Below are positions 43,105 through 55,784 of a DNA stretch of 58,534 nt, piece after piece. Origin of the DNA: Nemertoderma westbladi (Eukaryota; Xenacoelomorpha; Nemertodermatida; Nemertodermatidae); assembly GCA_032718475.1 (NCBI GenBank), contig JAUCBJ010000823.1, positions 1 to 58,534 of the forward strand, in the 5' to 3' direction. The translations under genes were made by a program, and so were the position numbers. Position 1 is the first letter of the stretch. Each line of letters begins with the position of its first letter. The notes under the pieces are model-generated. The model was not told the DNA's origin. It did no database searches and worked only from the letters and a program-made list of their open reading frames with translations.

Positions 43105-45000
43105 TTATTATTATTATTATTATTTTCATACAATGTTTATATAGTAAGAAACATGTACAATAGAGTAAATACTAGCACAAAGAATTAACAAATACAATTA
43201 GGCCTAAGTATAATAAGCAATAATATGCACAGAAATTCGTAATAGAAAATGCGAAAAAATTCGTATAACTAGTCCCCACACACTGAATTTATAATTAGAT
43301 CGATCTCATCACGGTTAAAACCCAAAATATCGATTTCATTATTGCGGTAATTAAGAAGTTCTTTAATTAATTGAATAGCGCCCGGATCCCCGTTTTTATA
43401 CCACTTTCTTGATGCTACCTGCTTGGACATGAGCTTCAGTAAGTTCAACTCTTGACAAAAGTTTCCAATGCGGCGGAAGTTAACCCCACTGACTGTTCTA
43501 CAATCCGGCAGAGAGACATTCGCGAGAAATCTGACACATAATTTATTGCTGTTGAGGAGAGACTGTGCAAAAGAAACAAACCGGCTGCAAATCATTGACA
43601 TCGGATGCGGAAAAGTACACAAACCCTCCACAATATAACAATGAGTTTTGTAGGGAAGGTTGTAGACCGTGCGGACATTAATAGTCCACGCGCGGCCCAC
43701 ACGCTGCGCTCCATCCGACCAGATATCCCACAAACTGCTACCATACAAACACATCGCATATCTTCTTTGTATTTCAAACAAACACGATGGATATGAGAAT
43801 GAAAATTCCTGGTGTAAACTCCGTAATTTGCCTATAAATTGTCCTCTCTTACGAGTCATGTCTTGGTCAAAGCTGCAGTTATAATCAACAACATTACCAA
43901 GGTGCATCGCCTTCTTAACCCACGGAAGCTTAACTCCATCAACTTTAACGTTATTACTAGGCTCAGACCAACGTTTTACAAACGGGATACACTTTGATTT
44001 GCTTTTTGCTGGGTCACTATCGCGGCTGAATTTTAATTTCTATTTCAAAGAGAATTCCTCACAAATCGAGATCATAAATTGTAGACCAACTATTGTAGGA
44101 CATAATAACAATAAGTCATCGGCATATGCCAATACAGCGAAATACACTGAACTGATACTGCAACCAACCTTGGACTTACGAAGAGCCACAATCAGTTTGT
44201 CTACAATGATACAAAAAAGAACCGGCGAGGCTACCGAACCCTGCCTGACGCCATTCGAAACCAAAAAAGGATCCGATAAATTGTTACCCCATTTAACACA
44301 ACATGACTGTTCCTTGTACATCCACAGAAGCACCCTTACAAACAAAACCGAAAAACCTTTCTTTAGTAACTCCATAAATAATGTTACCCAATCTACCAAA
44401 TCGAACGCTTTCGATAAATCAAGAAAACATCCATAGACTGGGGTTGAGAACCGCGAATAATGCGAAATTACTTCTTTAGCAGTCCATGTACAATACAGTT
44501 TTGAAAGCCAAACTGAAGTTCATCTACAAGAACTCTGTCCCCTTGAGAAAGTAGCATTACCCACTCAAACACTTTAATAAGTAGTGAAGATAACGCTATG
44601 GCCCAGTAATTATTTGATTTACTGAGATCACCCAAATTGTCTTTAACCAATGGAACAAGAGAACAAGTTAGAAGGTACTTAGGGACAAACCCATGAATGA
44701 GGAAGCTATTGAACATTATCGCAATGTGTGCGTGTAGTAATTCTCCTCCATTAATCAGACAATCGGAATTAAAATCAAAAAGAACATCAGATTTCGAATG
44801 TTTCAGTTTGAGTATAGCTGCTCTGACAAGTTCTGGAGTGATTTTATCCGAATCATGAACGGAGTAGCTGCTCAATTTAACAATAATTTCCTGGTCTAGC
44901 GCATTACTATCTGTACCATATTCCTGGTTGAATAGCCTCGAGTAAATCGATCAAAATTACCTGCAATCCCCTTACCATCTGCAATTCCATCAATGGTGCT
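43105..45000 (-). mobile_element. LINE-B remnant: RT and C-terminal domain
   Basis: From high to low: ITPELVRAAILKLKHSKSD, YWAIALSSLLIKVFEWVML, DELQFGFQ, FLDLSKAFDLVDW (RT motif A, about 44396-44440), GVRQGSVASPVLF, LAYADDLLLL (motif C), then the C-terminal frame 43907-43269 with MHLGNVVDYNC and LYGSSLWDIW. The frames are separated by indels. The 3' end is an (ATT)n tract at 43104-43124. The RT sequence is clearly different from LINE-A. No endonuclease found. Confidence 0.8.
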
Positions 45001-45179
45001 GCTCAGCATACCGCATTTACGCCCACGCAAATTCTTTATCATACTAAAAATATCATTATTATTATCCAGGCACGCTTGTAAAAATGTATCTCTCTTTACT
45101 GTATCACTCGACTTTTTTAGTCCCCCTAGTGGACATTACTTAACGCCGTCATGGTTACCACGTAAACACGAGCTGGAAA

Positions 45180-46480
45180 TTTGCCTGACAGCCAGATAGG
45201 CCTACTGCATTACATACCGGTAGGCGGGGTATAGCTATTAATAACCAATAGGGCCTAGCTATATTATTATAACATGGCTCCAAACGCCGCGATAAATATA
45301 AGCTAACTTATTTATAACATAATTTATGTAATTTTTACAATTATTTATAAAGCAACTAATATAATTTGTGCAGTTTCTATCACTTATAATGTATATGTAC
45401 AATCATTTCATAATGTTAAAATTTTGGAATAAAACTACATACATACTTGTTGCAAAGTACTTTACCGTGTTCTGATCCTCGTGGCTTTATTTTCACTCAC
45501 TCACTAACGTTCGTTCGTGTAACAAAGCCACTCGGATCATCACACTGTAAAGTGCTACTTTATTACACACAAGTATGTAAATAGTTATTACTGCGCCGAT
45601 GTGAAGAATACCAGGTTTTCGGTCAACTTTTTCGGTCAACAAGTTTAGTATTATTTTAAATCTAATCTACCGTAATCAATACAGATTGGAATGCAGTACC
45701 GGTATTGCTGCAGGAAATACAGCTGAATACGTCTATTTATAAATGTTCCTCATCATGAATTTAATTAATTGTAGTGTTAATAGACGCGCAAGACTCTCCG
45801 CTTACAATTGATAAAAGCCACGTGTGAAATGATTGAGATTAAATATGTATTTGAATCGATCGAAAATCTCTCCCCAAAGAAACCAAGATAAAAAATAATC
45901 AGATCACTGCGTAATGACGTGAAATATGTAGCAGCCGATTTTCAAAATTGGCCTCCTGTGCTTACTTAAACCCACCATTTCGACCGTTTCCTTGTGTTCA
46001 CCCTGCCACTCGATTCAGGCCGACACATTCTTACCCCTTATTCAATAGTTTCTAGTCCAACATTTTGCTCACCCGCATTTCGATTTTTCGCTCACCAACC
46101 CTATTTTACGCCTACTATTCTTTCCCATTGTCATATCATATATAGTGTGATATTAATCTTAGCATGTATATAATGTAGTGCCGTTATAATATCTATCTTG
46201 TGTAATGTACGCACGTAGACTCTTATTTGGTAGAGTAATATATATAGTAATATATAGTAGGTTCATGTCGACTGCGGCCAGGTCGCTGTTCATTTTGACT
46301 ATTATTACCTAGATTCGCCTAGGGTTGTCGTCATCTTGGGGCCGCCTCGTGCAATTATTATTAATAATCCACGAGTTCATGAATAAAATATAGTATTAAT
46401 ATTATTTATTGTCCGCACTTTTGCGGGAAATAAAGGGGATATTTTAAAGACAAATGTAAATTACTGTAAATGTGTTTTAC
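45180..46480. other. non-coding with a 143-bp hairpin
   Basis: 45437-45579 is an inverted repeat: ACATACTTGT...GTGGCTTT and its mirror AAAGCCAC...ACAAGTATGT, a probable miniature element. The rest is AT-rich with no gene. Likely intron of the LamG array gene. Confidence 0.6.
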
Positions 46481-46496
46481 ACAATGGAATACTCAC

Positions 46497-47159
46497 CTGA
46501 TGCTGTACCAATTTCTGTCTCAAGTTGTAAACTTTCATCATAAATAGTTTCCATCAGTTCATCTGATAAATAACAGCTATAATAACGCGCATGCGCGATG
46601 TAACCCTGAAATATTTCTCCATGACTTTCCCGTTTCCCGATTAACAAGATTCTTTTCTTTACTTTCTCTAATGTACCACGACCTGTAGATGGGGTATCCA
46701 GCAATAACTTTTGGTGATCAACAAATCCTACTTTCCGACTATAGAGCATCACAATTTTGTTAATTGCATTGACACCAACTGCTACCATATGCCACTCATT
46801 AACCTCTACAGAATTAGGCATTGTAAACGGAGTTTCACCATTCGTAGCATGGTAGTACAGAGTTGTTACAGGCAATAACCAAAGGTGTGCACCAAGGGCA
46901 TCTGGATTTCCAAAATCAAATATTGGACCACCAAAGTTTGTCTTTATAAAAGCCATCATAGTAAATGTTTCTGATAGTAACTCCTCTCCATATGTCACTA
47001 AAATGTAACCGCTATGGGAATTTAGAGCCTGGTTATCAATTCCTGCTGGGCCTGGACCAAATGATGGACTTAACTTAATTATCCCGGTTTGTGTTCCAAT
47101 TTTTGCATGCGCGCCATATCTTGCATTCAATGGCCAATAAGCTTCAACGTTACATGTGG
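46497..47159 (-). CDS. LamG/pentraxin-like domain exon, repeat 3 (host gene)
   Basis: 663 bp with acceptor ATTTCAG before 47159 and a strong donor CAG|GTGAGT after 46497, phase 1-1 and open. It opens TCNVEAYWPLN and continues GPGPAGIDNQALN, GYILV, ETFTMMAFIKTNFGGPIFDFG, EWHMVAVGVNAINKIVMLYS and GYIAHARYYSCYL. It is the most divergent of the four (for example a two-residue insertion near LEKVKKRILLIG), which suggests an older duplication or different selection. It stands 36 kb from repeat 2, the space being filled by the gypsy/Polinton nest and other transposons. Confidence 0.8.
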
Positions 47160-47335
47160 CTGAAATATAAGTTTAGATTTGGTAAAGATATGAATGGGTG
47201 GTATGTACCAGTAAAAGTAAGTAAAATGTAATTCTTAATTTAGACCCATAGGAGCGAAAAGCGGAACAAAAGTGAAAAATAATAATTATTTACATCATTG
47301 TGTGCAAAGTAGAACTTCGCAGCGTTACTAGGATC

Positions 47336-48290
47336 GGCATGCTGCATTGTAGCTGCATTTTTAAGAATGCTGTGCCGGCTTATCGACAAAATTGCACCGC
47401 CACAACTCCCTATCACCCATGACATTTGCTAGATCATCCGCAATTTCAAGGCCAGTGTCCTTTAAGATGCGTCTCAAGAAAGTCATGGGCTGTCCACCAG
47501 TCCACCATGCTTATTCACTCCATGAGGCTGCCAAAGTACAAGATTATGCACTGGCTGGTCCTCACGGCGAAAGCAATGTCCTGCAAAGCGGAGGCGATTT
47601 TGTTCTAGTGTCAATCTTGGGGGAACCAATGAGACACCTCCAATGTTATATAGTGTCTGGTTGGAGATGTGTGCATTGTACTTGACACAATGAACCCGGC
47701 GTAGCATTCTTGTGAATGTGCCATCCAGAGATTTGGTGTCCTCAGCAGTTAGAGCCCAGCATGGACTCCCATAGTGGAGTACTGGAACTACTGCTGCTCT
47801 AAATAATCGGACCTTAAGTGTCCGATTAATTCTCGGTGACTTCCAAATCCTGGAAAGCCTATTCAAGGCTGCCCATGCCTTTCCCTTACGTATTCGAAGG
47901 TCCTCGCCTGACTTCCGGATCCATGATCCCAGGTAACAGAAGTAATCCACATGCTGAAGCATACCATCTTTTGAGCTTATGCTCATCCGATCAGAGACTT
48001 GCTGAGGACTTTCTGGAGTAATAAAAAGACCAACACTAGAAGCAGCATGTTCTAATGAGCTGAGGAGCCGTTGGGCTCCCTCTAGTGATTCTGAGAGTAC
48101 TCCTAAGTCATCAGCAAAGTCTAGATCAGTTATGTACTTGGCAGGATTTCCTCGACTTCTGGAGCCAGTAGGTGGAGTTATCATCACCCCATCATCATTA
48201 TGATGATCTAAGGACATGCGTAGAACATAGTCAACAACAATTATGAACAAGAATGGTGCAAGTGTGTCTCCCTGGAGGAGCAAGTGTGGC
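47336..48290 (-). mobile_element. LINE-A copy 3: C-terminal fragment
   Basis: This has the same 3' end segment as copies 1 and 2 (GGCATGCTGCATTGTAGCTG). One 266-codon frame (48283-47483) holds GDTLAPFLF, DLDFADDLGVL, CYLGSWIRKSGEDLR and HCFRRED. It has a deletion where copies 4 and 5 keep the segment between INSRKTK and ESPQQ. It is cut at about 48290, just before a terminal-repeat element. Confidence 0.88.
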
Positions 48291-48339
48291 TCCCTGGATT
48301 CGCAGCGTTACGACCCGAGTTTATTTATGTATTTCTATA

Positions 48340-48850
48340 AACACGAAGTGGGGACTTCGCGCAGCACGAAGTTGGCAGAGCCTTAGCGAATTGACACTGT
48401 TAGGGGGTGGGTCAATTTATGCAAATAGTTGTCGTTGTCACGTTGGCCCTCTAGCGGCAGACTGGAGAACTGCAGATGGATTCGCCTCCTTTGAAAGTCA
48501 CAGCTAATGGTCTAATACATATCTGCCAAGTTTCAGCTTAAACGGATTAAAAGCAAAGAAATGGGAGGGCATTTAATGTTTAGACATGTGGCCCTCTAGC
48601 GGGAGACCATTGCACTGATGGTGTCTGAAAGTCTCTCAAAAATCTCAACTTTTGCTCATATTGATACCTACAAATTTTCAACTTGGCAGCTTTAAATCCG
48701 ACAAAGTTATTAGCATGTCAAAATCGTAACGACGACGACGACGACAACGACGACGACGACGACGACGACAACTATTTGCATAAATTGACCCACCCCCTAA
48801 CAGTGTCAATTCGCTAAGGCTCCGCCAACTTCGTGGCTCGCCCCACAAGG
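48340..48850. mobile_element. compact copy of the satellite-bearing terminal-repeat element
   Basis: Both ends carry the inverted segment GAAGTTGGC(A/G)GAGCCTTAGC, GGGTGGGTCAATTTATGCAA and GTTGTCGT repeats. The interior is a single 315-bp-type unit, inverted relative to the array at 39.1 kb, with two CTCF-like GGCCCTCTAGCGG words. This one-unit form is probably the ancestral layout. Confidence 0.85.
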
Positions 48851-49035
48851 GTCTTTTAACGCCGAAAAGTGACCTTTGCAAGCAATGATGTATGTAATTT
48901 TGTTACATTACGTCAACTTATCAGCGTTCGGTACGTGAAGAAAGGATTTTATCGAAGCTCTTTTATACATTTTAGTCATGTACTATTTCGAATATAAGTG
49001 AAATCTATTAACTGGTACCGGTACACATTATACAT

Positions 49036-50640
49036 TTATATCGAATTAAAGTTTATTGTTGTTATCTCCTGCCCATGTGTTACTGCGCTATCACCCATGA
49101 CATTTGCTAGATCATCCGCATCTTTAAGGCCAGTGTCCTTTAAGATGCGTCTCAAGAAAGTCATGGGCTGTCCACCATGCTTATTCACTCCATGAGGCTG
49201 CCAAAGTACAAGATTATGCACTGGCTGGTCCTCACGGCGAAAGCAATGTCCTGCAAAGCGGAGGCGATTTTGTTCTAGTGTCAAGCTTGGGGGAACCAAT
49301 GAGACACCTCCAATGTTATATAGTGTCTGGTTGGAGATGTGTGCATTGTACTTGACACAATGTACCCGGCGTAGCATTCTTGTGAATGTGCCATCCAGAG
49401 ATTTGGTGTCATCAGCAGTTAGAGCCCAGCATGGACTCCCATAGAGGAGTACTGGAACTATTGCTGCTCTAAATAATCGGACCTTAAGTTTCCGATTAAT
49501 TCTCGGTGACTTCCAAATCCTGGAAAGCCTATTCAAGGCTGTCCATGCCTTTCCCTTACGTATTCGAAGGTCCTCACCTGACTTCCGGATCCATGATCCC
49601 AGGTAACAGAAGTCGTCCACATGCTCAAGCATACCATCCTTTGAGCTTATGCTCATCCGATCAGAGACTTGCTGAGGACTTTCAAAGTTAACTGTCAGAA
49701 TTTTGGTCTTTCTGGAGTTAATAAAAAGACCAACACTAGAAGCAGCATGTTCTAATGAGCTGAGCCGTTGGGCTCCCTCTAATGATTCTGAGAGTACTCC
49801 TAAGTCATCAGCAAAGTCTAGATCAGTTAGGTACTTGGCAGGATTTCCTCGACTTCTGGAGCCAGTAGGCGGAGTTATCATCACCCCATCATCATTATAA
49901 TGATTTAAGGACATGCGTAGCACATAGTCAACCACAATAATGAACAAGAATGGTGCAAGTGTGTCTCCTTGGAGGACGCCCCATAACACTTCAAATGGTT
50001 CTGTGTCACCGTCAACAGTAGACACAAATGTTGTCGAACCATCGTATACTGATCTGATTGCTGCAATAATTTCATCAGGAATCCCATATAATGAAAGTAT
50101 GCTGAACATACGTGCGCGAGAGACTGAATCAAAGGCCTTGAAGAAGTCAACAAAGATAACAGCCAGATGCCTGTCTTTCTTTTTTGATAACTCTTCAATT
50201 ATCCTTCTAAGTGCCAAAATGGGCTCCATGGTCCCACGACCTTTACGGAACCCATTCTGATTTCCACGGAGCAGTCTCTCAATAGGATCCCTGATGCGAT
50301 TTAATAGAATCCTATTGTATAGCTTTGCAGCAATCGAGATCAATGAGATTCCCCGAAAAGAACCATAGAGTGTTAGGTTGCCTTTCTTGGGAACTGGCAC
50401 CAACTTATTTGTTTTCATTTCTTGTGTGACTCTTGTTGTTCGGTACATGTCTACTATGATGGGATAGATGAGCTTTAGACACTCAGGTATTTTAAAGACC
50501 TCAGGGGGAACACCATCTACTCCACTGGCACGATTGGTCTTAATGCTCTTTGTAGCAGCCTTCACTTCTGCAAAGGAGATATCGCCAATGGGAATATCTG
50601 GGAGTACCGACTCAGACTGGGAGTTCCACTCACCGTCGAT
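49036..50640 (-). mobile_element. LINE-A copy 4: longest open RT frame
   Basis: A 509-codon frame (50565-49036), open further upstream without ATG to about 50620, encodes most of the RT and the C-terminal domain. NRASGVDGVPPEVFK (11-25), LVPVPKKGNL, FVDFFKAFDSVSR (138-150, Asp 140), GVLQGDTLAPFLF (196-208) and DFADDLG (250-256) are RT motifs A-C. CYLGSW and HCFRRED follow. The endonuclease is missing (5' truncation at about 50625) and the last ORF2 residues and 3' tail are replaced at about 49077. It is the best template for a family consensus. An AGG codon-sized deletion (LSSLE) marks it off from copy 5. Confidence 0.9.
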
Positions 50641-50659
50641 GACCCCATGAAGCCGGCAT

Positions 50660-51240
50660 TTTCGATTTTGCCTTTAAATTTTGTTTATAAGCGTTTTAAA
50701 AAAGTGCCTTTTGCAAAATCGCACCCTCAGTATCGTGGCCATTCTTCGCATTTGTCGTAACTTTTACATATCATTAAAAAGCTCGCGTTGCAAGGATTCC
50801 AAATATGTAACAATATCTGAATTTCGTTGAGAAACAGCTGAGATATAGGCGTTCAAATATTGCAAGAATTATCGTTCGCTGCAGGCCATTTATTCTATTA
50901 AATAAATACACAAAATTCTAGAATGTGTTATTTATTTTATAAGTTGGTTGGCAACAGCGGTAATCCTATCCAATATATCTATTGCGTAGCTATTCATACT
51001 TAAACAAAATGTTTCAGAACATCGTGTATTTATTAAATAGAATAAATGGCATCTAGCGAACAATAATTTTTGCAATCTTTGAACGCCTATATCTCAGCTG
51101 TTTCTCAATGAAATTCAGATATTGTTACATATTGCGAATCCTTGCAAGGCAAGCTTTTTAATGATATGAAAAAATTACGACTATTGTGAAGAATGTCCAC
51201 AATATGGATGGAAATGTGTCATCAGAAAATGACACTATAT
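50660..51240. mobile_element. fold-back element, copy 2
   Basis: Long arms at about 50725-50925 and 51010-51215 share GCAAGGATTCCAAATATGTA-type words, CAGCTGAGATATAGGCG and GCCATTTATTCTATTAAATA with their inverted partners. This is the same family as 1915-2400, with a different loop. Confidence 0.75.
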
Positions 51241-51629
51241 TAAGGGACATGGTGTATAAACATACATCCATCGTGTTTTTCCAGCCTCAACTTTAGACAA
51301 AAACTACCCAGTTTTAAATGTCTGGTTAGTTATAGGCCTAATATTAATTTAATTATCATATCCAGTAACATATTTTATAAAAATTTAAAAGTGATAATTT
51401 ATTTATATAAAATTATATATATTATTTAGAATATCCAGCCATTGTTTTATTTCGGTATCGAATTTATTCTAAATATTATTGAGATAATTATAATAATAAT
51501 TGTTCGCTGATGATGGCTTTTGCCTCGGCTCTGTTGCTCTGTAGTGTCCAGACCTGCTTTTCTTTTCACAATGCCCATCAACTATTTGATGAAATTGTTG
51601 TCAAATAGCGACACTTGCGATCTAACCGT
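51241..51629. other. non-coding
   Basis: AT-rich intron-like DNA with no gene or repeat recognised. Confidence 0.4.
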
Positions 51630-51921
51630 ACTACTTTGGAGTAGTGATTAAATCCGTTGACGCGAATTCCCCGGACTCCGCTGGTTCGAGCCCTACAGAC
51701 GGCTAGTGTCATTTTGTTTCAGTCGTTTCCTGAAGGAGTCCTAAGTAATTGAGCTTATTTAATAATTTGAAATATCTGAATGGTTGGATTCTCTGGTGAT
51801 CAAATGTAATACTCATTCCTATTAATTGCGTCAAGGGACTTGATGTTACATATTACAACTTGTTTTTGGTAGTCCGGGAGCTAAGTAATTAAATAGCCAC
51901 ATTTTGCAAAAAAAAAAAAAA
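51630..51921 (+). mobile_element. probable tRNA-derived SINE with poly-A tail
   Basis: A box B-like GGTTCGAGCCC at about 51684 is preceded at about 40 bp by GTAGTGATTAAATCCG (a weak box A). A tRNA-unrelated body follows and ends in a 14-base A run at 51908-51921. Box A is poor, so this is tentative. Confidence 0.4.
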
Positions 51922-52089
51922 GAAAGCTACGGTAGTATATGAAAAATGGCATTTAAAGTTTTATAAATTCTATTAGTAGGAGTTCAGAACGCATTCATCT
52001 TACGTATTAAAGATGCTTGAGAAATATTAATAAAAAATGGAGCCAGTATAGAATAATACAATAAAATAATTGTTTCTCATGTGATAAAC

Positions 52090-52749
52090 CTGTGTTTGTT
52101 GATTCCTCAAGTTGAATGCTTTCATCATAAATGGTATCCAGGTGAATTTCTGATAGATAACATGTGTAATAGCGTGCATGGGCAATGTATCCAGGAAACT
52201 CAACTCGATCTTTCTCCCGTCTCCCTATATTCAGAGAGTTTTTCGTATTTGCTTTACCTTTAGCTGTTGATGGTGTATCAAACTCCATCTTCTTATGTTC
52301 AACATTTCCTACTTTCTGACTGTAGAACATCACCTTTTTATGTATTGCATTGACAGCAACAGCCACCATATACCAGTCTCCAATATCTGTTGCATCTCGC
52401 ATTCTAAGCCCAGGAGATACTCCATTTAGAGCATTATAGTATAGGGTTTTTCCATCATGTTGTAACCAAAAGTTCGAACCAACAGCAGCTTTATTTCCAA
52501 ATTCAAATATTGGACCGATTCCTGCAGGTTTTACAAAAGCTACCATGGTAAACGTTTCGGTTAGTAACTCTATACCGTGTTGAACTGAAACATATCCACT
52601 ATGGAAATTCATTGCCTGGTTATCAACTCCCGATGGTCCTGGTCCAAATGTGGGGTTTTCTTCAATGGCTCCATTTTTATTTCCCAGCTTGTCCTCCGCT
52701 CCATATTCTATGTTTAATGGCCAGTAGGCATAGTGTTTGCAATCCTCTC
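52090..52749 (-). CDS. LamG/pentraxin-like domain exon, repeat 4 (host gene)
   Basis: 660 bp with acceptor GGTTGCAG before 52749, donor CACAG|GTTTAT after 52090, phase 1-1 and open. It begins EDCKHYAYWPLNIEYGAEDK, then GPGPSGVDNQAMNFHSGY, ETFTMVAFVKPAGIGPIFEFG, DWYMVAVAVNAIHKKVMFYS and GYIAHARYYTCYLSE. As the gene is read leftward, this is the first of the four repeats in the window. The flanking minus-strand open sequence beyond the splice sites is intronic. A domain of this kind is normally extracellular. The gene start lies beyond 52.8 kb or outside the window. Confidence 0.8.
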
Positions 52750-52954
52750 CTGCAACCATAAATTTTTTATAAATATTCAGCAATCGTTAAGGGAGGCGGC
52801 GAGGGGGGTGAAAATCATTGCACACCATTTGCGTTACTACGTTACTAGTCTGCGGATACCGCCATAATGGTAGCGGTACTTTGGTTCAGCAATACACTGA
52901 TAATAATGATATAGAAAACTCTTCTTTGAAAAACCATTTGTTCTCTCTTGATCA

Positions 52955-55650
52955 GTATTTATTTATCCTTTAAGCCGCACCAGGAGGTACATATCTACAG
53001 TAAAAATGAAAGTAAATTTACAACAATAGCACAAATAGTAAAAAACAAAACATACACACATAAAGTGATAACGTAAAGTAAGAGTAAAGAGTAAATAAGA
53101 TAAGAGTAAAGTAATAATGTCTATTACCCTAACAGCTTTAAGGGAAATAATCTCGAGAATGGTCTGCGGGCAGTGTAAACAGTGTACAATAAACAGTTAT
53201 GGGTGGACTTAATTCTATTGAGGAGGCTACACACAGAGTTGTAGTGAATATGACAAAATAAGGGTAGGTTTAAAGTACCAATAGATAGTGACATACTAGT
53301 CGGCTCATCGTCAGTAAGACGTGGTAATTTGAATAATAATCGGGCACAATTGTTGTATGCTAAACTTATTATGTCATAAACACGCTCGCTATAGTTTGAG
53401 CGAGACCATAGAGAATTACAATATACAGGGGTGCAATATGCACGAAATAATGCGCACTTAACAGCTACTGAGGCATTGCCGAATTTCCTAACTAATGTAT
53501 TCGTTCTGGCATATAGCGAGTACGTCTGATTAATAATATCATCATTGTCATCAGTTGACGATCTTAGTATATGCCCTAGGTAGTTGAACGTGTCAACTAC
53601 CTTAACGGGAGAGCCGTATAATATGGTTTTTGAGTAACAGGTAAGTGAAAAAGACTTATGAATGAAGTACAGACATATCGTTTTTTTTTACATTAAAAAT
53701 AATTGAATTGCGATTGTCAAATTGAACAGCGATGTCAACCAGTTTCTGTAAACGAGTTTGAAATCAGACACATGTCGTCTGCGTAAATTAAATGGTTAGT
53801 TCTAATGGAGTTGATCATGCAACCAACACCACTATCACTCAAAGCAATGCTAAGATCGTCAACGTAGACATTATAAAACAGAGGTGAGAGAATACCACCT
53901 TGTCTGCTACCGTTAGTCACATAAAAAGAACAGGATATTATTCCATCCCAGCAAACCCGCAACAGCTGATTGCGGTACCAAAATCGTATTAAACCTACAA
54001 TGTAGATAGGGACACCACGGATCAGCAGCTTATCGAAAAGTTTGTAGTGGTTCACGCGGTCAAACGCCTTGGAGGCATCAAGCATGCACACATAAACGCA
54101 AGAGTTATGTGTGAGATAAGAGTTAATAATCTCTTTAAGTGTGTAGATACACGTTTCAGTGCTGGATTTGGGTTTAAAACCAAATTGATTATCTGTCGTT
54201 TTAAGAAAATACAGCGTTCCAGAATAATCTTTTCGATAAGCTTACTGAAAACCGTAGAAATTGCAATGCCTTGGTAGTTATCCTTACTTGTAGGGTCACC
54301 GGTTCTGTCCTTAACTAGAGGAATTAAGGTTGAAGCCATCATATCCGAAGGCATTATATGAATGCAAAAATAAAGCATTAGTTAAAACACAAATCGCACA
54401 AAGCTGTAAGATTATCTGGTCCGATGGCTTTACCTGTTGACAAACTGAGAAGTGAATCAATCACCTCTTTGTATGTAACAGATTCAAACCCAAAGTCCGT
54501 GAAGTTATTTAAATGGCAATTTATTTTACCACTGTCGCTGTCATCAGCCACACAGTTAAATAAGTTACTAAAATGAGTTTTCCACATATCGCATATATCT
54601 GCTGAACCATTGGACTCCCCAATCTTATTAGGAAGAAGTGTTTTAGTATTTGTTGTAGTTCGGACCTGAGACCAGAAATTTTTAGTTGTACCGCCAGACA
54701 TTAAATTTTCTGCCATTTTATTGTGCTTGATAGAGGCTTCTCATCTCTCTTACACTGGCACATAGCCTGTTTAAAGCAGGCTTTGGAATACTAGGAAGTA
54801 CTCCTTAAAAACTGAACCTTGGCGTGGTGACCCGCAGTTCTGCCATAAGGAGAAAGCGTAACAGGATTGTCTATATTTAGTCTTTACAAATTCGTTCCAC
54901 CCAGGGATATGTTGACTACCAGAATGATTATTATTTGGTTGTTTAATATAATCGTTACTAGACTGACTGAGCGCATTGACTATCTGTGAATACAGAGAGT
55001 CAATGTCTGACTGGTGACAATGGCAGTTAGGTTTCTTACAGTTAATTAAATTATTGCAAGCTGCACCGTTAAGGACAGAACCAAGGAGACTGTTTACATT
55101 TCCTGCGTACCCGCTAATATCACTCTGCTCTTGGAGCCAGTTATATTTTAGGGGTGGCGGTGGTACGTCACCTCCGCTATAATTATCCCCGTTCTTGTTG
55201 TCGCCCATATAATTTTCAACAATGTTTGACTCCCAAACCAGGCAAAAACGCATGTGATCAGAGACAGATAAATTATAAATTATACTTATATGTTAAATTG
55301 AATCGAAATTTGAGATAGGACTTAAACCATGATCAAGCCATGAAGTGCTACCATGAGCATCACTGACAAACGAGAATCTATCAGTGGGTAATACATCAAT
55401 ATCGGCTATTTTCACATTAATATTATTGCCCCATTTTTTTAATTCACTAAAATATTGCGCGATGGGTCAGCGTTCAAGTCACCTACCATGTAACACTGAG
55501 TATACTTTTCTGTTTCCAGGAACGATTTTAATTTACCCAAGCATTCACTATACTCATCACGATTATCTAAACAATCGTATGGAAAATAAATGTTTACGGA
55601 TAAACCGGAAATCCGTGCATCTTTAAAGTCTTTTATTTCAACCGAATGAG
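52955..55650 (-). mobile_element. LINE-C: endonuclease remnant, RT and C-terminal domain
   Basis: From high to low: MVGDLNADP near 55475 (AP-endonuclease motif). Then a linker frame 55253-54771 with a Cys/His run (CKKPNCHCHQSD), HIPGWNEFVK and GSPRQGSVFKEY. Then 54716-54378 with KAIGPDNL. Then RT: 54378-54052 with LIPLVKDRTGDPTSKDNYQGI, and 54091-53735 with MLDASKAFDRVNH, GSRQGGILSPLFYNVYVDDL, LIYADDMCLI. A C-terminal part (about 53640-53140) includes VVDTFNYLGH and CNSLWSRSNYSERV. At least four frame breaks. The tail near 52960 is AAATA-rich. It is a different family from LINE-A and LINE-B and inserted the same way round. Confidence 0.82.
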
Positions 55651-55784
55651 CAATTCATATTTTCCATAGAAAGCCAAGCCCCCCTGATGGTAGGCCATCC
55701 GAGTAGTCGGTATGTGAAAAACCCCGTGCTAAAAAGTCATGATCAAGGTTGGAAAGAAAGGATAGCTCCTGCTTAGGTAGTTGT

